Of a stretch of 33,458 nt of DNA, positions 18,953 to 25,835 are shown piece by piece. The translations under genes and the position numbers were made by a program. The notes beneath the pieces are model-generated. The model was not told the origin of the DNA, searched no databases, and was given only the letters and a program-made list of their open reading frames with translations. This stretch comes from Oscillospiraceae bacterium. GTDB lineage: Bacteria > Bacillota > Clostridia > Oscillospirales > Ruminococcaceae. Every line of letters starts with the position of its first letter. Position 1 is the first letter of the stretch. Where the stretch lies: contig SVMZ01000035.1 in NCBI GenBank assembly GCA_015067185.1, forward strand, positions 1 through 33,458, read 5' to 3'.

Positions 18953-20266
18953 ATGAGAATGGACATAAATATGTATAAGGGCAGACAAAAAAGATATACC
19001 CGGATAAGAACAGGGACAGCAGCGTTATTGGTAATAACAATGATATTGGGAAGCTGGAAAATTGTAAAAGGGACAGAGGACCTGAATGGGAAAATATTGC
19101 TGACATCCGCAGCGTTGAGTATGCCGCAGGGGATTTCGGCTATGCTGGAATCGCGTTTTCACACAGAGGAACGGGAGAAGGAAGGAGCGGTTCTCTCCGA
19201 TGGACAGGAGGAAATATATGGAGAATATGAGCTTGGAGGAATTTATGAAGGAGAAAGTGAGAGGGAAGAGAGGGATACAGAAAAAGAAAAAACACCGGAG
19301 GTAAACGAAGAAGAGAAAGAAGTAACTGCAGAGCAGCCGGTAATAGCAGCAAAGAACCAGGGAAAAGTGTTGCAGAAACAATATACGGCATCTGTAGGTG
19401 GGATATACATTGGATACGGAAATGGGATCATAAAAAATTCCACGTCGCTCACAAGAGAGCGCGTGGAAAGTGAACTTTCAAAAGCAGGCTGGTTTGAAGA
19501 GATTGATGTAAGCAGCTTTTCGGAAGAACAGCCGCTGGTTCTGATCGTTCATACCCATGCTACAGAGAGTTATGAACGTTATAATACAGGGATCTATGAT
19601 AAAAGTTATACCTTCCGGAGTACTGATAATACGGAAAATATGGTGGCAGTCGGAGAGGTTCTGGCGGAAACACTGGAAGGGAAAGGGATTCCGGTGGTGC
19701 AGGCCGCCGTGCAGCACGATAATCCGTCCTATAACGGTTCCTACAACAGAAGCGCAGAAACCGTGAGAAAATATTTGGAGATGTATCCTTCCATTCGGTT
19801 TGTGCTGGATGTGCATCGGGATGCGATCGAACCGGAAAAAGGGAGAATTATCAAAGCGGTTGCCGAAATAGAAGGAAAAACCGCCGCGCAGGTGATGATC
19901 ATATCAGGCTGCGACGACGGTACAATGAATATGCCGAACTATTTTGATAATTTGAGGTTTGCCGCTGCATTGCAGGATAAAATGGAGGGGATGTTTCCGG
20001 GTTTGACCCGGCCGGTGTTTTTTTGTTACCGGAAATATAATATGGATCTGTCCAAAGGTGCGCTGCTGATCGAGGTGGGTTCCCACGGTAACACATTGAG
20101 CGAAGCAAAGTATTCTGCCGAATTGATCGGGAGAGCATTGGCGGCGTTGCTGATACCGGAAAGTGTGGGAGAGGAAAAAAACGAAAACAAGGAAGCAGAG
20201 CAAACAACAGAATATAGAGAATTAGCGTTTGAAAAGCGACGCAAGCGGTCTGATGACAGCACTTAA
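18953..20266 (+). CDS. spoIIP: Stage II sporulation protein P (SpoIIP)
   Basis: A cell-wall amidase/endopeptidase that, with SpoIID and SpoIIM, thins the septal wall and drives engulfment during sporulation. One membrane anchor lies at about 20-38, followed by a charged, Glu-rich linker (to about 145) and then the SpoIIP domain. Visible metal/catalytic motifs are VHTHATES with H200, H202 and E205, DVHRDA with H288 and D290, and LIEVGSHGNT with E374. I use ATG 18953 after AAAGGAAAG; the frame is open from 18902 but that upstream part lacks a ribosome binding site. The gene stands alone here, without gpr next to it. Its last 45 bp overlap the end of a convergent gene. Confidence 0.94.
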   Translation: MRMDINMYKGRQKRYTRIRTGTAALLVITMILGSWKIVKGTEDLNGKILLTSAALSMPQGISAMLESRFHTEEREKEGAVLSDGQEEIYGEYELGGIYEGESEREERDTEKEKTPEVNEEEKEVTAEQPVIAAKNQGKVLQKQYTASVGGIYIGYGNGIIKNSTSLTRERVESELSKAGWFEEIDVSSFSEEQPLVLIVHTHATESYERYNTGIYDKSYTFRSTDNTENMVAVGEVLAETLEGKGIPVVQAAVQHDNPSYNGSYNRSAETVRKYLEMYPSIRFVLDVHRDAIEPEKGRIIKAVAEIEGKTAAQVMIISGCDDGTMNMPNYFDNLRFAAALQDKMEGMFPGLTRPVFFCYRKYNMDLSKGALLIEVGSHGNTLSEAKYSAELIGRALAALLIPESVGEEKNENKEAEQTTEYRELAFEKRRKRSDDST

Positions 20267-20695
20267 ATCGCGGATAGCAGTGTTCAGTGTTTCCAAATCC
20301 AGAGATTTCAGTTTTTCAAGAGCGACAGTAATATCTTCCTGCGCGGAGAGAACGGCAGCGTTGATGTTTTCAAGTGTTGGTTCCAGTTGGGTGGTAATGG
20401 TCTCTATAGCTTCAGCCGTCTCTATCAGTTCAGCAGAAAGGGTGTCTATATCGAGCTGGGCCAGTTGTTCGGAAACGGTGGTTATGTTGTCGAGCATCGT
20501 GACAGTTTTGGGAATGAGGATAACAGCGGAGATTACTGCAACAACAAGCAGGAGGACGACAGCAATAAAAATCAGTTTGGTAAAGAAAAGTTGGCGTTTG
20601 GCGTGTTCTGCCTGAATTTTTGTGTTGTGCGATATTTCTGCAAGGGCAGTTAAAGGATCTGCGGATTCCAGGGTGGGAGTGGGATACTGATTCAT
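20222..20695 (-). CDS. Small single-pass membrane protein with coiled-coil tail (157 aa)
   Basis: Not recognised as a named family. One transmembrane helix (about 37-61, very rich in Val/Ile/Leu) is preceded by a 36-residue N-terminal segment. It is followed by about 95 residues of amphipathic helix with repeating 'ITxQLxxLxxxxLxxxI' heptads, predicted to form a coiled coil. This resembles the layout of DUF948-type surface proteins, but the resemblance is only architectural. The start at 20695 follows AAAGGAGATTTATT. No separate promoter is seen, so expression may depend on readthrough of the terminator at 20729-20762. Its 3' end overlaps spoIIP. Confidence 0.8.
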   Translation of the reverse strand: MNQYPTPTLESADPLTALAEISHNTKIQAEHAKRQLFFTKLIFIAVVLLLVVAVISAVILIPKTVTMLDNITTVSEQLAQLDIDTLSAELIETAEAIETITTQLEPTLENINAAVLSAQEDITVALEKLKSLDLETLNTAIRDLSAVIRPLASLFKR

Positions 20696-20728
20696 AATAA
20701 ATCTCCTTTTGGTAAAGTTAAAATAAAA

Positions 20729-20762
20729 ATCGTGAGAGAGACGAAGGGGTCTTTCTCACGAT
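20729..20762 (-). terminator. Terminator (possibly leaky) after the stress-like protein gene
   Basis: A 12-bp stem with one G-U pair (atcgtgagaaag with ctctctcacgat on the minus strand) is followed by TTTTTATTTT. The next gene on this strand starts 34 nt later without an obvious promoter. Confidence 0.8.
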
Positions 20763-20797
20763 GAAATGATAGAACGGAGAATACTGGGAAGAAAACG

Positions 20798-21253
20798 TTA
20801 GGCAATGTGATTTTGTGAGTTGAGCACCTCTTTAAGTTCACCGTCTTCTTCAACGGTGAAAAATTTTGTGTTGGTGAATTTTTGCCACAGCTTAATCAGT
20901 ACAGAATCTTTGTCCTGGGGCATACCGGTTATAACATTGGCCGCTTTGTTGATTTTAATGTATTCGCCAATCGTTTTAAGGGCTTCATCAGAATAGAAAA
21001 TCGTCATCAGGGCGTTGTATTTTTTGGAAACGTTGAAGAGATGATCCAGGGCTTTGCTGGCCTCGGGGGTAATATCGGGGGATGAGACATTGACTACGGT
21101 GAGGGTGGTGCGTGTAAGGTCTGCAACACGTCGTCCCGCTTTGATCAGACGCTCACATTTATACTGGTTTGTGACACAGACAACGGTGGAGTGGGAGTTT
21201 TCTGAAACAACAGTGTCTTTGTCACGGATATGAGCGGGGCGCAGATGGTTCAT
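20798..21253 (-). CDS. Universal-stress-protein-like nucleotide-binding-fold protein (151 aa)
   Basis: A small soluble protein. Residues about 22-65 (STVVCVTNQYKCERLIKAG, then LTRTTLTVVNVSSP) have the beta-strand/helix/beta-strand opening of the universal stress protein fold. They are closest to the Usp domain of KdpD, which starts 'hydrophobic-VCV-x-x-x-x-x-x-ERLIR-x-(A/G)-RRLAD'. KNLA-like sequence 'KAANVITGMPQD' near 110-121 would be the second half. Binding of a nucleotide is possible but the GxxGxxG(S/T) motif of ATP-binding members is not seen. The start at 21253 has AAAGGAGTCGTGCA. The role is unknown; an output partner is not evident next door. Confidence 0.75.
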   Translation of the reverse strand: MNHLRPAHIRDKDTVVSENSHSTVVCVTNQYKCERLIKAGRRVADLTRTTLTVVNVSSPDITPEASKALDHLFNVSKKYNALMTIFYSDEALKTIGEYIKINKAANVITGMPQDKDSVLIKLWQKFTNTKFFTVEEDGELKEVLNSQNHIA

Positions 21254-21390
21254 TGCACGACTCCTTTCGTGAACAGGGATAGAATTTCTTACAATGATAG
21301 TATACTATATAAATGTTAAGAAAGTATTATATTAGGAGGATTTAATAAATAGTTCACTAAAAAGAGAGAAATATCATAAAAAATAAACAT

Positions 21391-22233
21391 TTACAACTGG
21401 CGGGCGATGGCTGCAAAGTTTTCCATAGAAAGCTGTTCGGCACGGGCATTTTGAGGGATGCCGGCAGTATCCAGCAGTAAGGCGGCTTCGTTTTTAGAGA
21501 TGGAGAGACCGGAGGAGAGACAGTTGAGTACAGTTTTACGTCGCAGAGAAAAACAGGCACGGATGACACGGAAAAAGTTTTTCCTGTTGCAGTCTACAGC
21601 AGGGGTTTGGCGGATATCCAGTTTGATAACGCAGGAATCCACATTGGGAGGAGGCATAAAGCTGCCGCGGGAAACATCAAAAAGAATCTTAGGCTCGCTG
21701 TAGTAGCGCACGGCAATGCTGATGGCACCGGCCTCGCGGGTACCGGGAGCAGCGCAGATGCGTTTGGCGGCTTCCTTTTGTACCATAACGGTGAGAGAGG
21801 TGATGGGCAGGTCCTCCTCCAGCAGTTTCATAATGACGGGAGAGGTTATGTAATAGGGGAGATTGGCGCAGACGGCGACATCCATCCCTGTAAAATGTTC
21901 TTTGATCACTGCGGCAATATCTGTTTCGAGCACATCGCCGTGGATAACGGTGGTGTTATCAAAATCGGCAAGGGTTTCATCGAGAATGGGAAACAGGCGT
22001 TCATCCAGCTCGATGCAGACAACTTTGGCAGCACGTTTGGCAAGCTCAACGGTGAGAACACCTACACCGGGACCTACCTCTAACACCCCCATGCTGGGAG
22101 TTGTGATGCTGTTTTCTGCCATCCTTGGGCAGACGGAGGGATTAATGAGAAAATTTTGTCCGAGACCTTTGGAGAAGGTGAAGCCATGACGGCCCAGTAA
22201 TTCTCTGAGTTCTCCTGCATTGGTAAGGATCAT
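21391..22233 (-). CDS. rsmA: 16S rRNA (adenine1518-N6/adenine1519-N6)-dimethyltransferase
   Basis: RsmA/KsgA dimethylates two adjacent adenines in the 3'-terminal helix of 16S rRNA during 30S maturation. It has the N-terminal KGLGQNFL (22-29), the SAM-binding EVGPGVGVLT (52-61), acidic E75 at the end of strand 2 and the catalytic NLPYYIT (124-130). A C-terminal helical domain follows (about 190-280). Length (280 aa) is normal. ATG 22233 has TGGAGTG upstream. It is transcribed divergently from the dCMP deaminase gene, with promoters back to back. Confidence 0.96.
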   Translation of the reverse strand: MILTNAGELRELLGRHGFTFSKGLGQNFLINPSVCPRMAENSITTPSMGVLEVGPGVGVLTVELAKRAAKVVCIELDERLFPILDETLADFDNTTVIHGDVLETDIAAVIKEHFTGMDVAVCANLPYYITSPVIMKLLEEDLPITSLTVMVQKEAAKRICAAPGTREAGAISIAVRYYSEPKILFDVSRGSFMPPPNVDSCVIKLDIRQTPAVDCNRKNFFRVIRACFSLRRKTVLNCLSSGLSISKNEAALLLDTAGIPQNARAEQLSMENFAAIARQL

Positions 22234-22294
22234 ATAGAAAACACTCCAGAATGATAAAATTTGTAATAGAGAAGCAATTGCTGTTCACTATAAT

Positions 22295-22351
22295 ATTATA
22301 GCACATTTATTTGCGAAAAGATTGAAATTCGACGGTATTTTGTTGTATAAT
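22295..22351. promoter_or_regulatory. Back-to-back promoters for rsmA (minus) and dCMP deaminase (plus)
   Basis: Plus strand: TTGAAA (22322-22327), an 18-bp spacer and TATAAT (22346-22351). Minus strand: TATAAT (22295-22300) with only a poor -35 17-18 bp upstream, overlapping the plus-strand -35. The two polymerases could not bind at the same time, so expression of the two genes may be mutually competitive. Confidence 0.65.
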
Positions 22352-22394
22352 TATAATGAATCAATTTAGTCATATTGACACCGGAGGGGACGAA

Positions 22395-22886
22395 ATGGGA
22401 AGACGCGATAAGATCAACTATTATCTTGATATTGCCGAGACTGTTATGGAGCGCTGCACCTGTATCCGCAGGCATTATGGAGCCATTATTGTAAAGAACG
22501 ATCAGATTATTTCCACCGGTTATGTGGGTGCGCCGAGAGGAAGAGAAAACTGCACCAATCTTGGATATTGCAGAAGGGAGCAACTCAACATTCCCAGAGG
22601 AGAACGCTATGAGATGTGCCGCTCGGTACATGCAGAGCAGAATGCAATTATTCACGCATCCAGAAATGATATGATCGATTCAACATTATACCTCGTTGGA
22701 AAGGAATTTGCAACAGGGGAATATATAAAAAATGCAAATCCCTGTTCCCTTTGCAAGAGATTCATCATCAATGCGGGAATAAAGACTGTTGTTCTGCGTG
22801 ATGACAAGGAGAATTACCGTGTAATCGATGTGCAGAGCGAATATGTGGAAAAGGATGAATCTTTGAGCGATACCATGGGATATTGA
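22395..22886 (+). CDS. dCMP deaminase (ComEB-like)
   Basis: A zinc-dependent deaminase converting dCMP to dUMP, feeding dTMP synthesis. Zinc ligands and the catalytic Glu are visible: H79-A-E81 in SVHAEQNAI, then C117-S-L-C120. The segment CIRRHYGAIIVKNDQIISTGYVGAPRG near the N-terminus is typical of dCMP/ComEB deaminases. The start is ATG 22395 with GGAGGGG 6-7 nt upstream; the frame extends back to 22356, but that ATG lies only a few bases after the -10 and lacks a binding site. 163 residues is the usual size. Confidence 0.94.
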   Translation: MGRRDKINYYLDIAETVMERCTCIRRHYGAIIVKNDQIISTGYVGAPRGRENCTNLGYCRREQLNIPRGERYEMCRSVHAEQNAIIHASRNDMIDSTLYLVGKEFATGEYIKNANPCSLCKRFIINAGIKTVVLRDDKENYRVIDVQSEYVEKDESLSDTMGY

Positions 22887-23003
22887 TGTCAATGGTAAAA
22901 TATATAATAGTATATCTTCAAGGCAAAAGATAAAACTAACAGGGATTGGTATCGGCGTATACCGTTTGGAAAGTTTTGAGCAGGAGGATATACTATATTA
23001 TAT

Positions 23004-23738
23004 ATGAGTGAATACGAGCGCGGCTATTCGGAAGGAACCGATAAAGAGACGGAACGGATGATAGAGACCGGTTCCGTGACCAAAAAAACAGCAGGCGGAC
23101 ACTATATTCATTGCCTGACTGTGATCGGTCAGGTAGAAGGGCATTACATTCTGCCTGAACACAACAAGACAACCAAGTATGAACATGTGATTCCGCAGTT
23201 GGTGGCAATCGAGGAAGACCCGGAGATCGAGGGTCTGCTGATTCTTCTGAACACCGTAGGCGGAGATGTGGAAGCAGGGCTTGCCATTGCCGAAATGGTT
23301 GCGGGAATGAGCAAACCGACCGTGTCTATGGTGTTGGGCGGCGGTCATTCCATCGGGGTTCCGTTGGCAGTCAGCGCAAACACCTCCTTTATTGCACCTA
23401 CAGCGACCATGACGGTGCACCCCATTCGGATGAACGGACTTGTTCTTGGTGTGCCGCAGACCTTTTCCTATTTCAACCGCATGCAGGAGCGGATAACGGG
23501 TTTTGTTTCTGAAAATTCAAAGATATCTGCAGAGCGGTTTCGGGAGCTGATGACCAAAACAGGAGATCTGGTCACCGATGTGGGAACGGTGCTTGGCGGC
23601 GAGGATGCAGTCAGAGAAGGATTGATCGATCATCTGGGTACACTATCCGATTCTATGAAGGAGCTCTATCGTCTGATTGATGAAAAGAAATCATCAGAGG
23701 AATTGACGGAAAGACCGGCTCCCAAGGAGGAACTGTGA
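23004..23738 (+). CDS. tepA: TepA/YmfB-type ClpP-fold serine protease
   Basis: A ClpP-family peptidase of the translocation-enhancing type (B. subtilis TepA/YmfB), thought to act in the cytoplasm on proteins linked to secretion or sporulation. The nucleophile is S116 in [11 protein letters not shown] and the general base is H139 in TVHPIRMN. The acidic partner probably lies near [12 protein letters not shown] (about 192-203). The AGGAGG site (22983-22988) is about 15 nt from ATG 23004, which is longer than usual, but no in-frame start lies closer. It is followed after one base by ylzJ, matching the tepA-ylzJ-spoIIIE order of B. subtilis. Confidence 0.92.
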   Translation: MSEYERGYSEGTDKETERMIETGSVTKKTAGGHYIHCLTVIGQVEGHYILPEHNKTTKYEHVIPQLVAIEEDPEIEGLLILLNTVGGDVEAGLAIAEMVAGMSKPTVSMVLGGGHSIGVPLAVSANTSFIAPTATMTVHPIRMNGLVLGVPQTFSYFNRMQERITGFVSENSKISAERFRELMTKTGDLVTDVGTVLGGEDAVREGLIDHLGTLSDSMKELYRLIDEKKSSEELTERPAPKEEL

Positions 23739-23739
23739 T

Positions 23740-23967
23740 ATGCTGTACACGGTTGCGGATATAGAGTGGGTTTTAAACGGAGTTCCGTCAGCAAAGGTGG
23801 AGTCAAAGAAAAAATGCGAGATGACGGTTGCCGGAGGACTGGTGGAAGGGAGCATTTTTAACGGAAAAATAACGGTTTCCCGATTGATATCCACTAATCC
23901 GGGGATGTATCTGGATAAAAGATATACCCCGGGAGCGGTGTGGCCCGGGAAAAGCAGAGAAGAATAA
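23740..23967 (+). CDS. ylzJ: YlzJ-like family protein (75 aa)
   Basis: A small protein of the YlzJ family, found between tepA and spoIIIE in Bacillota; function unknown. Family traits are the N-terminal LYTVADIEWVL, the central G-G-L-V-E-G, and the C-terminal NPGMYLDKRYTPGAVW. AAGGAGG lies 9 nt upstream of the ATG and inside the end of tepA. The two genes are separated by one base, so they are translationally linked. In B. subtilis the next gene is spoIIIE; here uppP and a GDPD gene lie between. Confidence 0.88.
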   Translation: MLYTVADIEWVLNGVPSAKVESKKKCEMTVAGGLVEGSIFNGKITVSRLISTNPGMYLDKRYTPGAVWPGKSREE

Positions 23968-23981
23968 CAATAGCATATGAA

Positions 23982-24005
23982 GGGGCTGATCCTGTCATCG
24001 GCCCC
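23982..24005 (+). other. Intergenic hairpin between ylzJ and uppP
   Basis: ggggctgat (23982-23990) pairs with atcggcccc (23997-24005) around a 6-nt loop, with one G-U pair. No T-run follows, so it is not a standard terminator. It may protect an mRNA end or have no role. Confidence 0.4.
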
Positions 24006-24040
24006 AAAGAGATATAAATGATGGTTTGGGGGATACATAA

Positions 24041-24913
24041 ATGACAGTATGGGATGCATTGCTGCAGGGAATTATCCAGGGATTGACCGAGTTTTTGCCG
24101 GTATCCAGTTCCGGACACCTCTCGCTGGTGCAGCATTTTACAGGTTTTTCACAGGAAATGGGACTGATGTTTACGATCCTGCTCCATTGTGGTACCTTAG
24201 TTGCTGTGATCATAGCATTCTGGAAACAGATACTGGATATGATTATAGAGTTCGGAGCATCGGTGGCAGATATTTTCAGAGGGCATTTCTCATTCAAAGA
24301 GATGACACCGAGACGCAGAATGCTGATTATGATTGTGGTTTCCATGGTTCCGTTAATTCCGGCTTATTTTGTCAGCGATTATTATGAGCAGCTTTCCTGT
24401 GACGGAGATATCCTGGTGGAAGGAATCTGCTTTTTGATTACCGCGGCGCTGCTTTTCTTTGCTGATCGCAGTTCTATGGGACAAAAAACAGAAGCGGGAA
24501 TGACCTGCACCGATGCCCTGCTGGTAGGAGCCACACAGGCATTTCTTGCACCGTTGCCGGGTGTTTCCCGTTCCGGTTCCACCATATCGGTGGGAATGAT
24601 GAGGGGAATGTCCAGAGAATATGCGGTGGCGTTTTCCTTTATTATAGGTATCCCTCCGGTGTTGGTCTCCAATGTTTTGAACATTCCGGATGCAGTGGCC
24701 GCGGGAACAGAAATGGGGTTCGGTATTCTGCTGGTTGGAATGGTTACTGCGGCGGTGATCGGTTTTTTGGCGATCAAAGCGGTACGCTGGCTGGTCAAAA
24801 CGGATAAGTTTGTCTGGTTTGCGTGGTACACAGCAGTGCTGGGTGTTGTCACAATCGTGATAGCGATTATTGAGAAAATATGCGGACAGACACTGATTCA
24901 AATGCTTGTGTAA
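24041..24913 (+). CDS. uppP: Undecaprenyl-diphosphatase (UppP/BacA)
   Basis: A membrane phosphatase that recycles undecaprenyl pyrophosphate to the monophosphate lipid carrier for cell wall synthesis; overexpression gives bacitracin resistance. The two signature motifs are present: QGLTEFLPVSSSGHL (13-27) and PGVSRSGSTIS (about 174-184). About eight hydrophobic helices fit the family and 290 residues is normal. A GGGGGATACATAA site precedes ATG 24041. The gene is on the same strand as ylzJ (73 nt away) and the GDPD gene (about 100 nt). Confidence 0.96.
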   Translation: MTVWDALLQGIIQGLTEFLPVSSSGHLSLVQHFTGFSQEMGLMFTILLHCGTLVAVIIAFWKQILDMIIEFGASVADIFRGHFSFKEMTPRRRMLIMIVVSMVPLIPAYFVSDYYEQLSCDGDILVEGICFLITAALLFFADRSSMGQKTEAGMTCTDALLVGATQAFLAPLPGVSRSGSTISVGMMRGMSREYAVAFSFIIGIPPVLVSNVLNIPDAVAAGTEMGFGILLVGMVTAAVIGFLAIKAVRWLVKTDKFVWFAWYTAVLGVVTIVIAIIEKICGQTLIQMLV

Positions 24914-25012
24914 AGTGCAGGAGAAATAAATCCGGTATAAAATACCTGGAGAAGGTTTTTGAAAGATATCTGTTCAAAAGAGAATATATACAAATACGGG
25001 AGGATAAAAACA

Positions 25013-25747
25013 ATGGGTATAGCCGAAAAGAAAATTTGGGTCGAAGGACATAGAGGTTGGTGTGCAAAATACCCCGAAAATACATTGGTATCTTTTAAGG
25101 CGGCAATCGAATATGGTGTGGATGTTTTTGAGTTTGATGTTCATCTCACCAAGGACAAAGTGCCTGTAATTATGCATGATGCCAATGCCTACCGCACCTG
25201 CGGTGTGGACAGACTGCTCAAGGATATGACCCTGGAAGAAGTAAAGCAGCTGGATGCAGGTAAAAAGTTTTCTCCCGAGTTTGAGGGGGAGAGGGTGCCT
25301 ACACTCAAGGAGACCCTGGAACTGGTGAAAAGTCTCTCCGATACGGTGCGTCTTGGTGTGGAGATCAAGGACTACAGCGAAGAAAATGTGGATCTCACCG
25401 TTGCCCTGCTGAAAGAATACGGTTTCTTTGAGGATTGCTGGTTCTATTGTTTTAATGCACGGATTCTCAAATACATAAAACAGAGATACAATGGCCGTAC
25501 AATGGGATATCCCGATTTCCAGATGTCCGATTTTGAGCCGGATTCCTACGATTATTATGATGAGATGGGAATCTCGATGAATGTTGCACGTTCTGAGGTT
25601 TATGATGTATATGCCGGGAAAGGAAAGCCGATGCATATTTTCTGTGCAGATACGGAGGAAGCTGTGGCCTTTGCGCTTTCTAAAGCTCCGGCACTGATCA
25701 CAGCAAACGATCCTCCGGCATTGATGAAAGCACTCGGCAGAATTTAA
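25013..25747 (+). CDS. Glycerophosphodiester phosphodiesterase (GDPD family)
   Basis: A cytoplasmic enzyme predicted to hydrolyse glycerophosphodiesters to glycerol-3-phosphate and an alcohol. The motif set is complete: HRG at 13-15, ENTLVSF, E40-F-D42 in FEFDVHL and H55-D in VIMHDA. A second block, LGVEIKD (about 113-119), carries another acidic residue. The start at ATG 25013 follows GGGAGGATAAAAACA. The frame is open from 24959, but that part has no usable site. No signal peptide. It sits between uppP and ftsK; a role in membrane lipid turnover is plausible but not shown. Confidence 0.93.
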   Translation: MGIAEKKIWVEGHRGWCAKYPENTLVSFKAAIEYGVDVFEFDVHLTKDKVPVIMHDANAYRTCGVDRLLKDMTLEEVKQLDAGKKFSPEFEGERVPTLKETLELVKSLSDTVRLGVEIKDYSEENVDLTVALLKEYGFFEDCWFYCFNARILKYIKQRYNGRTMGYPDFQMSDFEPDSYDYYDEMGISMNVARSEVYDVYAGKGKPMHIFCADTEEAVAFALSKAPALITANDPPALMKALGRI

Positions 25748-25835
25748 ATGCTGGTTGGAAAATGGACAATAAAATCCCCAACAGCGGTCTGCGGGTTGCA
25801 GGACGCAGGACGATTGGCGGGAAGTGAGGTAAAAA

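Noticed and set aside
23982..24005. Hairpin between ylzJ and uppP as terminator
   Set aside because: No T-tract follows on the plus strand, and the genes on both sides run in the same direction.
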